The notes beneath the pieces were generated by a model, which did not search any database, was not told the origin of the DNA, and worked only from the letters and a program-made list of their open reading frames with translations. This document shows, one piece after another, positions 40,201 to 48,400 of a DNA stretch of 64,000 nt (its first letter is position 1; each line of letters opens with the position of its first letter). The stretch spans positions 28,122,740 through 28,186,739 of the forward strand of contig CAIIXF020000009.1 of assembly GCA_903813345.2 (NCBI GenBank), given 5' to 3'. The position numbers and the translations under genes are program-made. The DNA comes from Owenia fusiformis (Eukaryota > Annelida > Polychaeta > Sabellida > Oweniidae).

Positions 40201-43200
40201 ATTGAATCATTATTTGTCAATGTTTCACGATCACTTTTCATTTGATATTACATCCTAGCACTATGAATAACATTTATAAATTGTCCCGATGTAAATAAAA
40301 TGAAAAAAGTATTATTTATCAGCAGAAATTTAAAATTCACCGTGCGGCTGCCGTGGAAAATGTGACTGCAAAAGTCTGAGGCAGAAATTCTGCGGCGAAC
40401 GTAGAAAACCTACTGGCCGCAGAAATGATAAACCGCAAGGTCGCCGTAGGAAATGTGACTGGGGTGCTAGCATGAACACAGACAAGACACGAAATCTGTC
40501 ACCAAAAATGCAGTTTTGTCAAATTTTGTCCCTAATATACCGATTTAAACAAGGGAATCAGAAGTACCATCGCACTGTTATCAAGATTCAAATACTGTTA
40601 ACACAGTTACATCTTCGTGTGATCTTTGGTAAGCGGAAAACTTACCGTACAGAAAAAATTGAATTTAGAATAACCGCAGTGCATCCGTCTGCCCAACGCA
40701 GCCTGGCACTCAGTGCTTTATAAATAACATTCAACGCAAGCAAAGCCCCGACAAAGGTAGATAGGACGATTTGTGTAAATGTGGCCAAAATAAAGCAAAT
40801 TTCGCCAAAAAGATCACATCATCACAAGACTGAATGGGGTTGATGAATTTTTGATTTGATTGATGAGATGAAGAAGTTTGATCTATTTGGTGAAGTGATG
40901 TCTGGAGGGTAGATAAATAAGATGGCGCTGGGCTTTTGCATGATTTACTTCTCTTTTTAAATAAAGTGATACTCTGGAGGATTAAATCTTTTCCTGACGT
41001 TTTGTGTATGAATGAATATGGAAGGCACTGCCGGATGTCCAGTCAGCGGCTGTGCCATCATTTTGATTCTCGACCTTGATGTGACCTAAAATGATAATTG
41101 GCAGTTAGGTTTCATTTGAAGTGAAATATCATACTCTTATTATATATAATTTTCGAGATACGGACACTAATATAGTTCTGCATCAGTCTCTCCAGGATTC
41201 GGCATGTTGTGGTTTCGGGAAAACTGCATACAAACGTTTATTATTTTGTTTCTGTGGTTTCTCAACTACTATATCTAAATAGTTGATAAAAAACTGAGAT
41301 TCCCGACCCTAAGTGTTTTTTATATGTTCATATACAGGATGTCCGTTGCAGAATGCTTTACTTCCGACAGTCCCTGATTCAGCATTTTCCGCCTCGTCAG
41401 TCTGGCGGGCTGATCATACTCCAGCTCGTTCGAGACTGAAAACAATAAGCTTTCCAGGTGCCTGGGCTGCAGGTCCGCTAAACAGACATCAGTGGTTACA
41501 GGTAAGAGAAAATAAATATATTTACGAGAAAATCTTCAAAAATGATCATGCCCTGGTGAAGTTGCAGAGTTAACAGTTTAACAGCATGCTGTCAAATTGT
41601 ATGTGTCTATTGAAAGCCCATGATGATATCTGGTAGAATTAGTCTCCATTATACTGTTATATATCAACTGTCAAATTCCGATTTAAAGTCGGGAGAAATT
41701 CTGATTTATTTTTCAAAATCCCGATTTTTATCCCGATTTTTTGTAAAATATCCCGAGAAAATAAATCCATTTATTGTTAATTATCCCGATTTTTTTTCAT
41801 AAAATATCCCAATTTTGTGTTCAAAACTCCCGATTTGTTAACGAGACATCCCGATTTTTCAGTGATTTTGAAATGGTACCCTCCTGATTTTCGTTCAAAA
41901 CTCCCGATTTGTTAATGAGATCCCCTCGCAAAAAATGAAAGTATACGACAGGTTGTGTGATAAAACAAAATACGGTAGCTATACAAATACAAAATACACT
42001 TGTAAAGCTCTTTCATCTACTTTTAACTACAGTATTCTAGACCAGAAATAAATCGAACGTTCTGGGACTGAAAAATTCTGACCAATTGAAACGCATATAG
42101 GAGACATTACAAGGAAAGTTGGAACGTAGTGAAAACAAATATGCAAAAGCATTTTTGTGATAAAACGAAATGAACGCATAGATACGTTTTTATTGACAGT
42201 ATTCTTTGACTTCATGTATAACACAAACAGTCAAACACATATCCATGCTTTATCACAAAGATAATTGATTGTGTGAGGACTAGATGTAGATTACATTTAT
42301 CCCGTTCCCGGACTATGGTCCTGTGAACATCTCAATCTTTTGCCTGTGCGATTACAACATGGGAGAATTTTTTACTGATCTTACACTTCAGATACCTACT
42401 TCAATAGATTCCTTGGTAATTTAGCATTCTTTTCGTGTAGTTGAATCCACAATTGTCTGGGTTTATCGGCAGAACGAAGACATTTTCGTTTTTGATCGCA
42501 ATATTTGCGTGTAACATTTAACTTATTTCAACCGTCAAATTCCTCCATATTGGTACTTCCGGGCTACATCCGGGACAGCCAAACGGGGGATTCCCCTTTT
42601 AAATCCAACCGCCATTTTGAAAAGTGATGGAATCTCTCTCGATGAAAAAGAGAAAATGTTCCCATTCTGCCGATATACCCAGATAATCGGCGGTTCCAAT
42701 ATATTAGAAGTTACATTTTGAGTTCTATAATGCATTGAGGTAGGTATCTTAAGTGTAAGGGGCGTAGATAATTCTCCCAAGTTGTAATCGTACAGGCAAA
42801 TGAATGCGATCAGTGCAGGACTATAGTCCGGGAACGGGATAAGATTACATAATTATTTCTGGTATTCACATTAATTAATTATGATGTGTTACTTGGTTTA
42901 ATGCAGATGATAGCTCATAGATATATTAATAAGCAAAGATAGTAAACGGCCCAAATGCGATTCGAAAATCTATTTATCAATTTACCTATGTTAACCCCGA
43001 TTTCCTCCCGATTTCTATTGTAAACTCCCGATTATCCTAATCAATCCCGATTTTCTCCCGAGTATTTTCGTAAACCCCGGCCCGATTTCCTCCCGATTTT
43101 CATTTTAAACTCCCGATCTTCTCCAGATTATTTTCGTAAACCCCGATTTCCTCCCTATTTTCATTGTAAACTCCTGATTTCTTCAGATTATCCTAAACAA

Positions 43201-44394
43201 TCCCGATTTTCTCCCGATTTTTTTATAGAAACACCGATTTTCTCCCGATTTTTCTTTTAAAATTCCCGATTTTCACCCCGATTTTTCTTTAAAAATCCCG
43301 ACTTCTCCCGGTTTTTAAAACGAAAGTATTCCGATTTATATTTTTTTACTTGACAGGTATGTTTTATAGGTTATTTTAAACCAAAAGATTCAACGTAATG
43401 ATCTGATTCATTTAATTAACAATTAGGTGGATTTTGGTTCAACACATCGAGTGACGGGCGTTGCGACAAAAGGACGCTATGACAATAATCAATGGACCAC
43501 ACTATATGACATTTCATATAGTTCCGATGGTAAACATTTCGAGTGTTTTAATGTGAGTGTTACACAATGTGAACTTTTTACAACTCTTCCTCTATTAGCA
43601 ACTTTTTATCGTCTGATTTGTTAACAAAGCCTATATATTACTAGTATGTTGTTTTTATTCTCAAAACAAATGACTGCATTATTAATAACGGGATTGCCGC
43701 ATGCAATTCCTGAATACACTTTCATATACGTGTAAAGCTCGATGCACATTATGCTAAATGATAAATGGTACCACTTTGTTTCTCCATAGAATGGCTCATT
43801 GCGAATCCATCGTAAATGATGCAATCACGAATATATTGAATATATTGTTCTTCAGCAACATTTTGTTCTATACCATAATTTTTGTTTCTAGTTTCATTAT
43901 GCTGTTATGTGAAGGATACTCTAAGTCATCCCTGGCCACCTCAACCCCTGAACATATCATCCCTTAGACAACACAATCCCTGGACAACTCTTTCTCTGCC
44001 CCGCTCATTCTTTTTGTTTCTAAAAATGCACTATGATAAAGGATGATTTTCCGGGGAATGATGGGTTTGAATTTCCAGGGGTCGAGATGTCCAGGGCTCG
44101 AATTGTCTAAAGATTGAGTTGTCCAGGGGTTAGGTTGTCTACAATGTCTAGGGATTGATTTTTCCAGGGGTTGAGTTGTATAATAAGCATTCTATCATAC
44201 CCTTAGTTATAATATACAACACATTTTCTTCAGCTGTTATTGTTTTACAGCGATTTGATGGGAATAAGGACCGGGATACTCTCCTAAGACATGATTTCCA
44301 TTGTCCTATTTATGCACGGAAGGTACGAATATTGCCTCAGGCGTGGGACGGTTGGATATCACTAAGATGGGAACTATATGGTTGCTCCCTATAG
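15912..44394 (+). CDS. Gene B: secreted PAN/apple plus F5/8C (discoidin) domain protein, 260 residues
   Basis: Exons are 15912-16260, 41338-41501, 43427-43552 and 44251-44394 (stop TAG 44392-44394). Introns are GT-AG, with phases 1, 0, 0 matching gene A. Residues 1-20 form a hydrophobic signal peptide. Residues about 45-98 are a PAN/apple-like segment with Cys 63, 67, 74, 91 and 97. An N-glycosylation site is at NST 104-106. Residues 118-258 are an F5/8 type C domain, whose first and last Cys (118, 258) are placed for the family's terminal disulfide; the core VDFGSTHRVTGVATKGR and the ending WISLRWELYGC are typical. F5/8C domains bind glycans or phospholipids outside the cell, so a lectin-like or matrix role is likely but not shown. 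Intron 1 is 25 kb of mobile elements against 429 bp in gene A. Linking exon 1 to exons 2-4 is inferred from phase and paralogy; transcripts would decide. Confidence 0.78.
16338..16380 (+). mobile_element. Mariner-type terminal repeat, left
   Basis: TA followed by CGAGGGTTGTCCCAGAAG and about 25 further bases that match, inverted, 39585-39629. The CGAGGGTTG-type start and TA flank are typical of mariner ends. The two faces point toward each other across 23.3 kb. Confidence 0.6.
16538..17584 (-). pseudogene. DIRS/Ngaro-type tyrosine recombinase, interrupted
   Basis: Tyrosine recombinases integrate DIRS-order retrotransposons through a circular intermediate without target duplication. The minus strand reads an amino half from 17584 to 16814, including LRDVTLCILGFAAFLRYDEL with the first catalytic Arg, and a carboxy half from 16777 to 16541. 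The latter has FGVHSLRSGGASAAA (the H-x-x-R motif), KRHGRW, and KDGYVKDS with the likely nucleophilic Tyr. The halves are separated by stops between 16814 and 16777, so the gene is broken. It lies downstream of reverse transcriptase and RNase H on the same strand, the usual order for this group. Confidence 0.88.
17985..18490. repeat. 22-bp minisatellite between RNase H and recombinase
   Basis: About twenty tandem units beginning CTGCACAATACGATGTGC and followed by TAAC. Every third to fifth unit is a variant with CACGGGGTGCTTC. Each unit holds a small dyad, GCAC...GTGC. It occupies the interval where DIRS elements place other sequence. Confidence 0.9.
18627..19368 (-). pseudogene. DIRS-type RNase H and connection domain, frameshifted
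   Basis: RNase H degrades the RNA strand of the element's RNA-DNA hybrid. The frame from 19368 carries SSTWRELKAVQVV and LWLSDNKN. A one-base shift near 19106 continues as GRIICKGSMKSDLQ, then QWVPREEHVLADSMS, DSDDWRV and a GTLVVPKWPSSYFWP ending, all typical of DIRS-order elements. The start of RNase H (LVYSDASDSARAGYIV) is in the preceding RT frame, so there is another shift near 19240. Confidence 0.85.
19211..20071 (-). pseudogene. DIRS/Ngaro-type reverse transcriptase, partial
   Basis: The 286-codon frame holds RT motif A (SFDIVSGYHHSDI), the FNVLPFGIKTRGLVFTKLF block, and the catalytic YLDD box (VVAYLDDSIFISK, about 19785-19805), followed by the thumb and the start of RNase H (VYSDASDSARAGYIV). 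The fingers region upstream is reduced: only KYEDIVTAKNYLEPGAF remains after a stop at about 20150, so 25-30 family residues seem deleted. This would copy element RNA to DNA if intact. Confidence 0.9.
20148..21101 (-). pseudogene. DIRS element gag/RT N-terminal ORF, zinc knuckle out of frame
   Basis: A 317-codon frame with no clear domain of its own along most of its length. In another frame at 20547-20503 it hides a CCHC zinc knuckle (CFSCGETGHWRNEC), the nucleic-acid-binding motif of gag proteins. Single-base changes have therefore shifted the frame around it. It ends in DLVILGCVTEGS just before the truncated RT, as in DIRS-group proteins where this part leads into RT. Confidence 0.7.
21187..21627 (-). 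pseudogene. DIRS element gag amino-terminal ORF
   Basis: The start MATLDQVRELLTDSFDKL and the segment SLEFKNKGNKIQYEFN match the charged amino-terminal part of gag-like proteins in this group. After about residue 75 the frame runs into an inverted repeat: 21373-21425 is the reverse complement of 21008-21060. The tail is therefore rearranged, and C-runs near 21070 and 21362 mark the junctions. Confidence 0.6.
22140..22340 (+). pseudogene. Mariner-like transposase HTH relic
   Basis: One frame gives IPDRTTIMRWQKRFKRDGL, like the second helix-turn-helix of mariner-type transposases. A neighbouring frame continues KTPQVTVEEIAKTV, which matches the GRPxTxVTxExI linker that follows. A frameshift separates the two, and no DDE catalytic core is found downstream. 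A copy lies at 29487-29687. Confidence 0.6.
22678..23157 (+). mobile_element. MITE family A, copy 2
   Basis: 480-bp element with ACACCCCAGTCACATTT ends. The flanking dinucleotides are AA rather than TA. Same orientation as copies 3 and 4. Confidence 0.85.
23160..23420 (-). repeat. Interspersed repeat, also inverted at 39339-39560
   Basis: Text from GGCAAGCCATTTTCAAAGGG to TCTGACGCAATTTTCACC matches 39339-39560 in reverse complement with scattered differences. At the other site it leads directly into the mariner-type end at 39629, so this is probably mariner-internal sequence. Copied again at 30507-30767. Confidence 0.65.
24779..25117 (+). CDS. Hypothetical 112-codon ORF (copy 1)
   Basis: Open from ATG 24779 to a stop at 25117; the residues show no recognised domain (start MTMGILFANKRACSFYWIVF). 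It recurs unchanged at 32126-32464, but only because the whole segment is duplicated, so the conservation says little. It has no visible promoter or splice context. Probably a chance ORF. Confidence 0.15.
   Translation: MTMGILFANKRACSFYWIVFADWDFYEINSLMLWVLPFDNRCIALCNYDIVTRSLYSLSQYLGLCMKNLIPRTHVPAYLGHDIFFEEFNSNVSDYSEYMNCWCINALVDLRV
25390..25625. repeat. Degenerate tandem pair of about 115 bp
   Basis: Two units share GAAGCAAGTTGAAAAAT and AAAGTCAGATTTGA. Copied at about 32737-32972. Confidence 0.6.
26530..26655. repeat. TATTCGCGAAT foldback family, partial copy
   Basis: It starts GTATTCGCGAATTCAAC and contains the GCACCTGCCACTATTCAT centre found in the 13-kb cluster. Copied at 33877-34002. 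Confidence 0.65.
27875..27998. repeat. Hairpin with GAGCGTAGCGAG apex
   Basis: The left arm ATGATTTATGAGAGATATG and onward pairs with the right arm ending CACGAGTAAATCAT, about 52 bp each. The unpaired apex reads GAGTGAGCGTAGCGAGAGA. Copied at 35222-35345. Confidence 0.75.
28238..29330. other. Spacer between duplicate copies, rich in hairpins and A/T runs
   Basis: Non-coding. It holds hairpins 28297-28436 (arms about 55 bp, apex ATGAGGGACCGCAGGGACCG), 28840-28900 (apex GAGGGACCGAATGGACCAAG) and 29253-29308 (apex CGAGAGCGCAACGACCGAG). It also has a palindromic stretch at 28668-28745 and long T-runs with TTTTTCAAATTT at 28905-29060. Confidence 0.75.
29487..29687 (+). pseudogene. Mariner-like transposase HTH relic (duplicate)
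   Basis: Same relic and same frameshift as at 22140-22340. Confidence 0.6.
30025..30504 (+). mobile_element. MITE family A, copy 3 (duplicate of copy 2)
   Basis: It lies inside the second copy of the duplicated segment and matches copy 2, so it does not represent a separate insertion. Confidence 0.85.
32126..32464 (+). CDS. Hypothetical 112-codon ORF (copy 2)
   Basis: Identical to the frame at 24779-25117; no recognised domain, probably a chance ORF. Confidence 0.15.
   Translation: MTMGILFANKRACSFYWIVFADWDFYEINSLMLWVLPFDNRCIALCNYDIVTRSLYSLSQYLGLCMKNLIPRTHVPAYLGHDIFFEEFNSNVSDYSEYMNCWCINALVDLRV
35585..36863. other. Non-coding: 50-bp tandem repeat and hairpins
   Basis: Bases 36030-36150 repeat a unit of about 50 bp containing CAATACGATTTTTTCATG two to three times. 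Bases 36190-36246 form a hairpin whose apex on the minus strand reads GAGGGCCGCAGGTCCCGAGG. Bases 36271-36400 are a truncated relative of the 12408-12548 hairpin (apex GATGGACCATAGGGACCGA). Nothing else is recognised. Confidence 0.6.
36864..38498. mobile_element. 1.6-kb PIF/Harbinger-like DNA transposon
   Basis: The ends TGCCTTGGTCACATAGG and, inverted, TGCCTAGGTCACATAG are flanked by TTA at 36861-36863 and 38499-38501. A 3-bp TWA duplication is the PIF/Harbinger hallmark. Subterminal regions of 150-250 bp are GC-rich with repeated CGTACGGGCGCCGG and ATCGGCCGAT words. The interior holds one ORF (next entry) and no recognisable DDE transposase, so it is probably non-autonomous or a partner-only copy. 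Confidence 0.75.
37559..37993 (+). CDS. Unknown 144-residue ORF inside the Harbinger-like element
   Basis: The frame is open from 37442, but ATG 37559 gives a more credible start (MPKARDRGDKANGPYMRKAL). The product begins basic, has an acidic patch (SELVDDEDLDVSREEG), then a charged, possibly helical segment (EIKEKIANFF, ENRRKKDAEIG). Harbinger elements encode a transposase and a Myb/SANT-like DNA-binding protein. This ORF could be a truncated second protein, but I do not see the tryptophan pattern of a Myb domain. It is the only long frame in the element. Function unknown. Confidence 0.4.
   Translation: MPKARDRGDKANGPYMRKALGRQVEKDNNNASELVDDEDLDVSREEGFPFEIKEKIANFFMIGHIFMTKQIYENRRKKDAEIGNFANSIGWTGRHSICLYERSKNELRSGCTLMMKRPRAVWQVILDGHIFHHEYFLGINTVFY
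38502..39338. other. Non-coding intron sequence, no feature seen
   Basis: Part of intron 1 of gene B. Bases 38832-38852 match, inverted, a CACTGGCATGTAGCG word at about 27095 in the duplicated segment. No gene or clear element end. Confidence 0.5.
39339..39629. mobile_element. Mariner-type element end, right
   Basis: Bases 39585-39629 are the reverse complement of 16338-16380 (ending CTTCTGGGACAACCCTCG) and are followed by TA. Bases 39339-39560 are the inverted relative of 23160-23420. A 154-codon frame here (39484-39948) runs through this repeat and is not a gene. Confidence 0.6.
39979..40467 (+). mobile_element. MITE family A, copy 4
   Basis: 489 bp, with ends AAACCCCAGTCACATTT and, inverted, GCACCCCAGTCACATTT, flanked by TA on both sides. 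It is the least similar to the other three, so probably an older insertion. Confidence 0.85.
40470..41337. other. End of gene B intron 1, no feature seen
   Basis: Non-coding. The stretch closes in a polypyrimidine-poor acceptor, TTCATATACAG, at 41327-41337, the same as gene A's TTTATATACAG. Confidence 0.5.
41338..44394 (+). CDS. Gene B exons 2-4: F5/8C domain
   Basis: 41338-41501 encodes CPLQNALLPTVPDSAFSAS onward to HQWLQ. 43427-43552 encodes VDFGSTHRVTGVATKGR to FECFN. 44251-44394 encodes RFDGNKDRDTLLRHDF to WELYGCSL and the stop. Each exon aligns with one of gene A. The only feeder exon in phase upstream is 15912-16260. Confidence 0.88.
41665..43355. mobile_element. Element with CCCGATTTT arrays at both ends (gene B intron 2)
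   Basis: Bases 41670-41930 and 42970-43345 are degenerate arrays of TCCCGATTTT-like units of about 10-14 bp. They begin after CTGTCAA at about 41672 and end before TTGACAGGTATG at about 43344. The inverted CTGTCAA ends resemble CATACCTGCCAA of the 51363-54549 element. The core of about 1 kb holds a later 546-bp MITE. The limits are approximate and no target duplication is clear. Confidence 0.5.
42297..42842. mobile_element. 546-bp MITE, 8-bp target duplication GATTACAT
   Basis: The ends TTATCCCGTTCCCGGACTA are inverted, with similarity running about 130 bp inward. GATTACAT flanks both sides (42289-42296 and 42843-42850). An 8-bp duplication points to hAT or possibly MULE transposase. Confidence 0.88.
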
Positions 44395-45441
44395 ACGTGT
44401 TCATTCGTTGCTCATCACTCGTAGTTCCTATCACCAAAGATGAGACAAACATATCATATTTCAAGAGAAGAAACCTTGTATTACCATATTGTACCTTGGA
44501 ATACTATTATAAATATTGAAAAATTTAAAACTAGGAAAATGTAAATAGGATACTTCAGTCGTTTACAACAATGGATGGACTTGGAAAAACATATACAAAA
44601 CTATACTATTTGATTAATAATGATATGCAACTTATATTGGCATGGCCTGTCTTAACAGTAATTATCACAGGCAATGGAACATAGAAATAATCCCCCCACT
44701 CTCTGTACATAAGTAAATAATTTTATTTACTTATGTACAGAGAGTGGGGGGGATTATTTCTATGTTCCATTGCCTGTGGTAATTATCAAATCTGAAACAA
44801 TCATTTTACTTGCGTGTTAGGCGAGGAATGTTTATAAGCTTCAAGACATAACATTTTTGGTTTACTATCAATGACATTATTATCGGTTTTCTGTCCCTTT
44901 GACTTTCAACTCCAATTTGCATGTTGGACACTGTATGGTTCATCAACGTGTTTTTTATGTTTTCAAGCTCCGACGTTATTTGGTATATCGGAGATGCATG
45001 TAACATTAGAGGTACAGTATTGTTACCCAAAATCTTGTAAAACTTGTAGGATTGACTAGGTCGTTTCAATGTCATAAAAAACAATTACAGGCAAGGAAAC
45101 AAGAATTAGTTATCACATTGTATTAGATTAGATTAGATCTACAACAGAAGATTTTATCTTTTTTATTTCATCTTAAAATTTATTTTTATCAATTTTATTT
45201 CAGATTAAACACCATTAAGGTGTTTATAATACAATGACAATATAAAAAATAAATATTGAAAAACTCATTACAATGCTTAATCGAGCCTCCTAAAAATATG
45301 TAGAGTATCAAATTACTTAAATAAATGTTGGATTTCTCTCCACATATCCACCTTATTATATCAAGCTGTGATGTTCTTTCCCATTTCTTTTAAAACCCAC
45401 AAAAAGTGGTCATGTAATGTGCTTTTATCTTTATCATTCAC
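44395..45441. other. Gap between convergent genes B and SLC22
   Basis: No gene. It holds the 44659-44785 palindrome and a small dyad AAACACCATTAAGGTGTTT near 45208. No AATAAA was noticed close behind gene B's stop. On the minus strand AATAAA occurs at about 45194-45199 and 45172-45177, usable as poly(A) signals for the SLC22 gene. Confidence 0.5.
44659..44785. repeat. Near-perfect 127-bp palindrome
   Basis: Two arms of about 62 bp differ by one substitution and one base in a C/G run. They meet at AAGTAAATAATTTTATTTAC with almost no loop. Confidence 0.92.
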
Positions 45442-48400
45442 TCAGAATTTAGTATTATCGTCATCAGGTTTGTATGCACTGTTATCTAGTGCATGTTTGT
45501 CCTTATCATTCATAGTGATACCTTCAGCTTCTTCAATGGTGTCTGGCAACTTGGAGTGCAGAGTCTCGGGTAATAGCAGCGTCAAAAAGCCTCCTAATAT
45601 GGCAACGCTGCCATATACTATCAGAGGCAACTCTGTGAAGTAATAGTCACCCTTCAAATAGATAATTAAAGAAAATGTTGAATGTATTTCAACAGAATCA
45701 AGGGGATGGGTCGAACTCCCACAGATTCAAAAGGATCGATTGGCGAGAACGACACAACTCAAAGTTACGTTATGTATCATCTAATTGAAAATTGAATTAT
45801 TTATCCAGGTGTATTTTAAACATAAGCTCCAATAATTAAAAACCTTGAAAATAAAAGTATACAAAAAGTCTGTGTTCTATTGAGAATAGTTTACTATAAT
45901 CTAGTGTCATACTCCTTCATCGTATTGCTATTTTTAGATCTGAATTTTCAGTCCATTATTTGTTTATAAGTTATTGAATGATTTGAAGTGCAATGCAGGA
46001 TATATTCTGCTCGAGAATTCCGTATTGGAACGAGACGAAGTCAAGTGCCAATACACAATATCTAGACAGAATATATCCTGTATTGCACTTCAAATCCATT
46101 CTGATACTCATAGCATCTTTCTGTTTCACCTGAAACATCTCAGGGCTGAGAAGAAATGAGATGTCATGGATTATCATGATGCTTCAAATCATTCAATAAC
46201 GTTTTTATCGTGTGATCCTCTGTATTGTTACTGAGATTGTCCCCTCCGTACCAATATTTTCTGTATTGCGACGGAGATGATGAAACAATCTCAGTAGCAA
46301 TACAGGTTGGTACAGCACAAGAACTGTCCAATCAGAGGGCTTCATTTTACAGATCATACGATAATATTTTTTATTGTATTACTTGTACAAGTATTATAAA
46401 CACTAACCAATAAGAGTATCTGTGGGGCAATGAGGCTACCAACTCTTGCCCAAAAAGCACACGCTCCAACCGCCACATTCCTTAAATTTAAAACAAACAA
46501 AGAATAAAAAACATAAATTTAAGCCGAGCAGTTCTGCATTCACCTCAGCTCCCCGTAACTTTAAATGCGATGTTACACAAGAGTTTGATGCAAGACTAAT
46601 TAAGAGATGTGGTGATAAAGAAGTAACCTTATAAATCCGTTTCACTCAGCTTTAGTGATGGTGCCTAGCGGCAGTACATCACATACAAGGATGTGTGAAA
46701 AGGAGAACAGTTTGATATTCAGGAAGAAATACCATTTATCAAGTGGTATATCATTCAAGCAGTATGACTTCTATTATTCTGAAGATTTCTTGGACCACCC
46801 TGTACACTTTTGAATACGGTTGATTATCTATTGTGTTACATTGCCAAATTTTGTTTCATTGTGATTTCATTGTAATCATTTGCACTCCTATTACTAAAAT
46901 ACATTCACAAACCTAATAACTGTAGGATAAAGTTCACTGCCGTACAAGAACAATACGCTCCAACAACCAGCGGCACTGAACTTGCCTATCCAAGCAAGCA
47001 TGGTGCCAACCCATCGGATATCAGTTATAACGCCACCAGAAGCTGAAATAACATTGAAAGAAAAGAAACTACGTGATGGGGAACAGTTGCAGATCCAAAC
47101 ATCACTATCAACTTCAAATGTATTCCAACTAACCCCACTGACAAACCGGGTTAAGATATTGGTAAAGAAAATAACATTAAAATAAAGATAAAATACACAA
47201 CTAAGACAATATAAGAGCCTGTCAAATAACTTGTCTAGTATGTTAGATTATGACTTGATGTAGTGACATTGAAAAAAAGACTTGCATTTACATGATATAC
47301 ATACTTGTGGTCTTTGGAATGGTCCCAGCAATGATGAGAGCCACTCCTCCTATTAGTAGATAAATACAAAGTGGAATCCTTCTCCCAAATCTAGAACGTA
47401 AAGTTATTGTGTTATTACTAATGATGTATAAAAGACGCTGGAAGCTAAAAAATTAACAAAGTCTAAATAGAAACCCATAGACCTAGCATCGAATAGTGAA
47501 TATACTATTAATGATAAGAAAAATCAAAATTGTCTTATTACTTTACCATACAAACCAAATAACCGGTAATCGCTGATATCCTTACTCGAAACTATATTCT
47601 AACATTTACCTGCTCAGGATGAATATACCAAGTGCGTAGGCTGGGAGCTCTACTGCTCCACTGACAAAAAAGTTGAGGTACTTATTTCCCGCAAATCCGG
47701 ATGCATTAAGGGACAGTCCGTAATAAATTAATGAGGTAGCCATCCTATAAAAGATGAATTCCACTTATTAATTAAAAAGCTACATATATTAATGAGGATA
47801 TTTAGGTCGAAATACTGATAATGCGTGGCTATTTGAGTACAATGCATAACATACTAACCAAACGTAAAAGGAGACAAAGGTTCGTAGTCGGAGTTTCGGA
47901 GTTTTGAACATATCTAAAACGTTATAATGTTTCTCTCCCTCAGCAGGGTCTTCTGTTTTTGCATTGTAGTTTTTCAAATCTAGTGGATCTTCTGATAGAG
48001 TTATATTATTGAATTCGGCAGCCTTTCTCAAAACTTTATCGGCTTCTTTGTATCTTTTGCTGGCAATCAACCATCGAAGAGATTCTGGTACAAAGCTGCA
48101 ACAAAAATATTGTCTAGGGTATAAAAGAGTCAGCGCTTTCAATCCATACTGATCAAAGTATTTAGTAAATATAGAATTCTGTCTCAATTATATATCTCTC
48201 ATTGTGTTTTACAGACTTGCCTCAGAGCTTTTAATAATTCCTAGATTATCAACCATATGTGCATTTTGCATAATTTACTTTAAAAATTGTTGAAAAATTA
48301 GAAAAAATGCCGATGTTTTTTCACCAGAAGTTTTTTCGCCACAGACCTATTACAATTTCTACCTACTTACAATATGTAAGGAATGCCTGTTTACAAGGAC

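Noticed and set aside
46436-46645. Minus-strand ORF with a Gly/Trp-rich tail
   Set aside because: It overlaps SLC22 exon 9 in a different frame; the real exon is 46408-46480.
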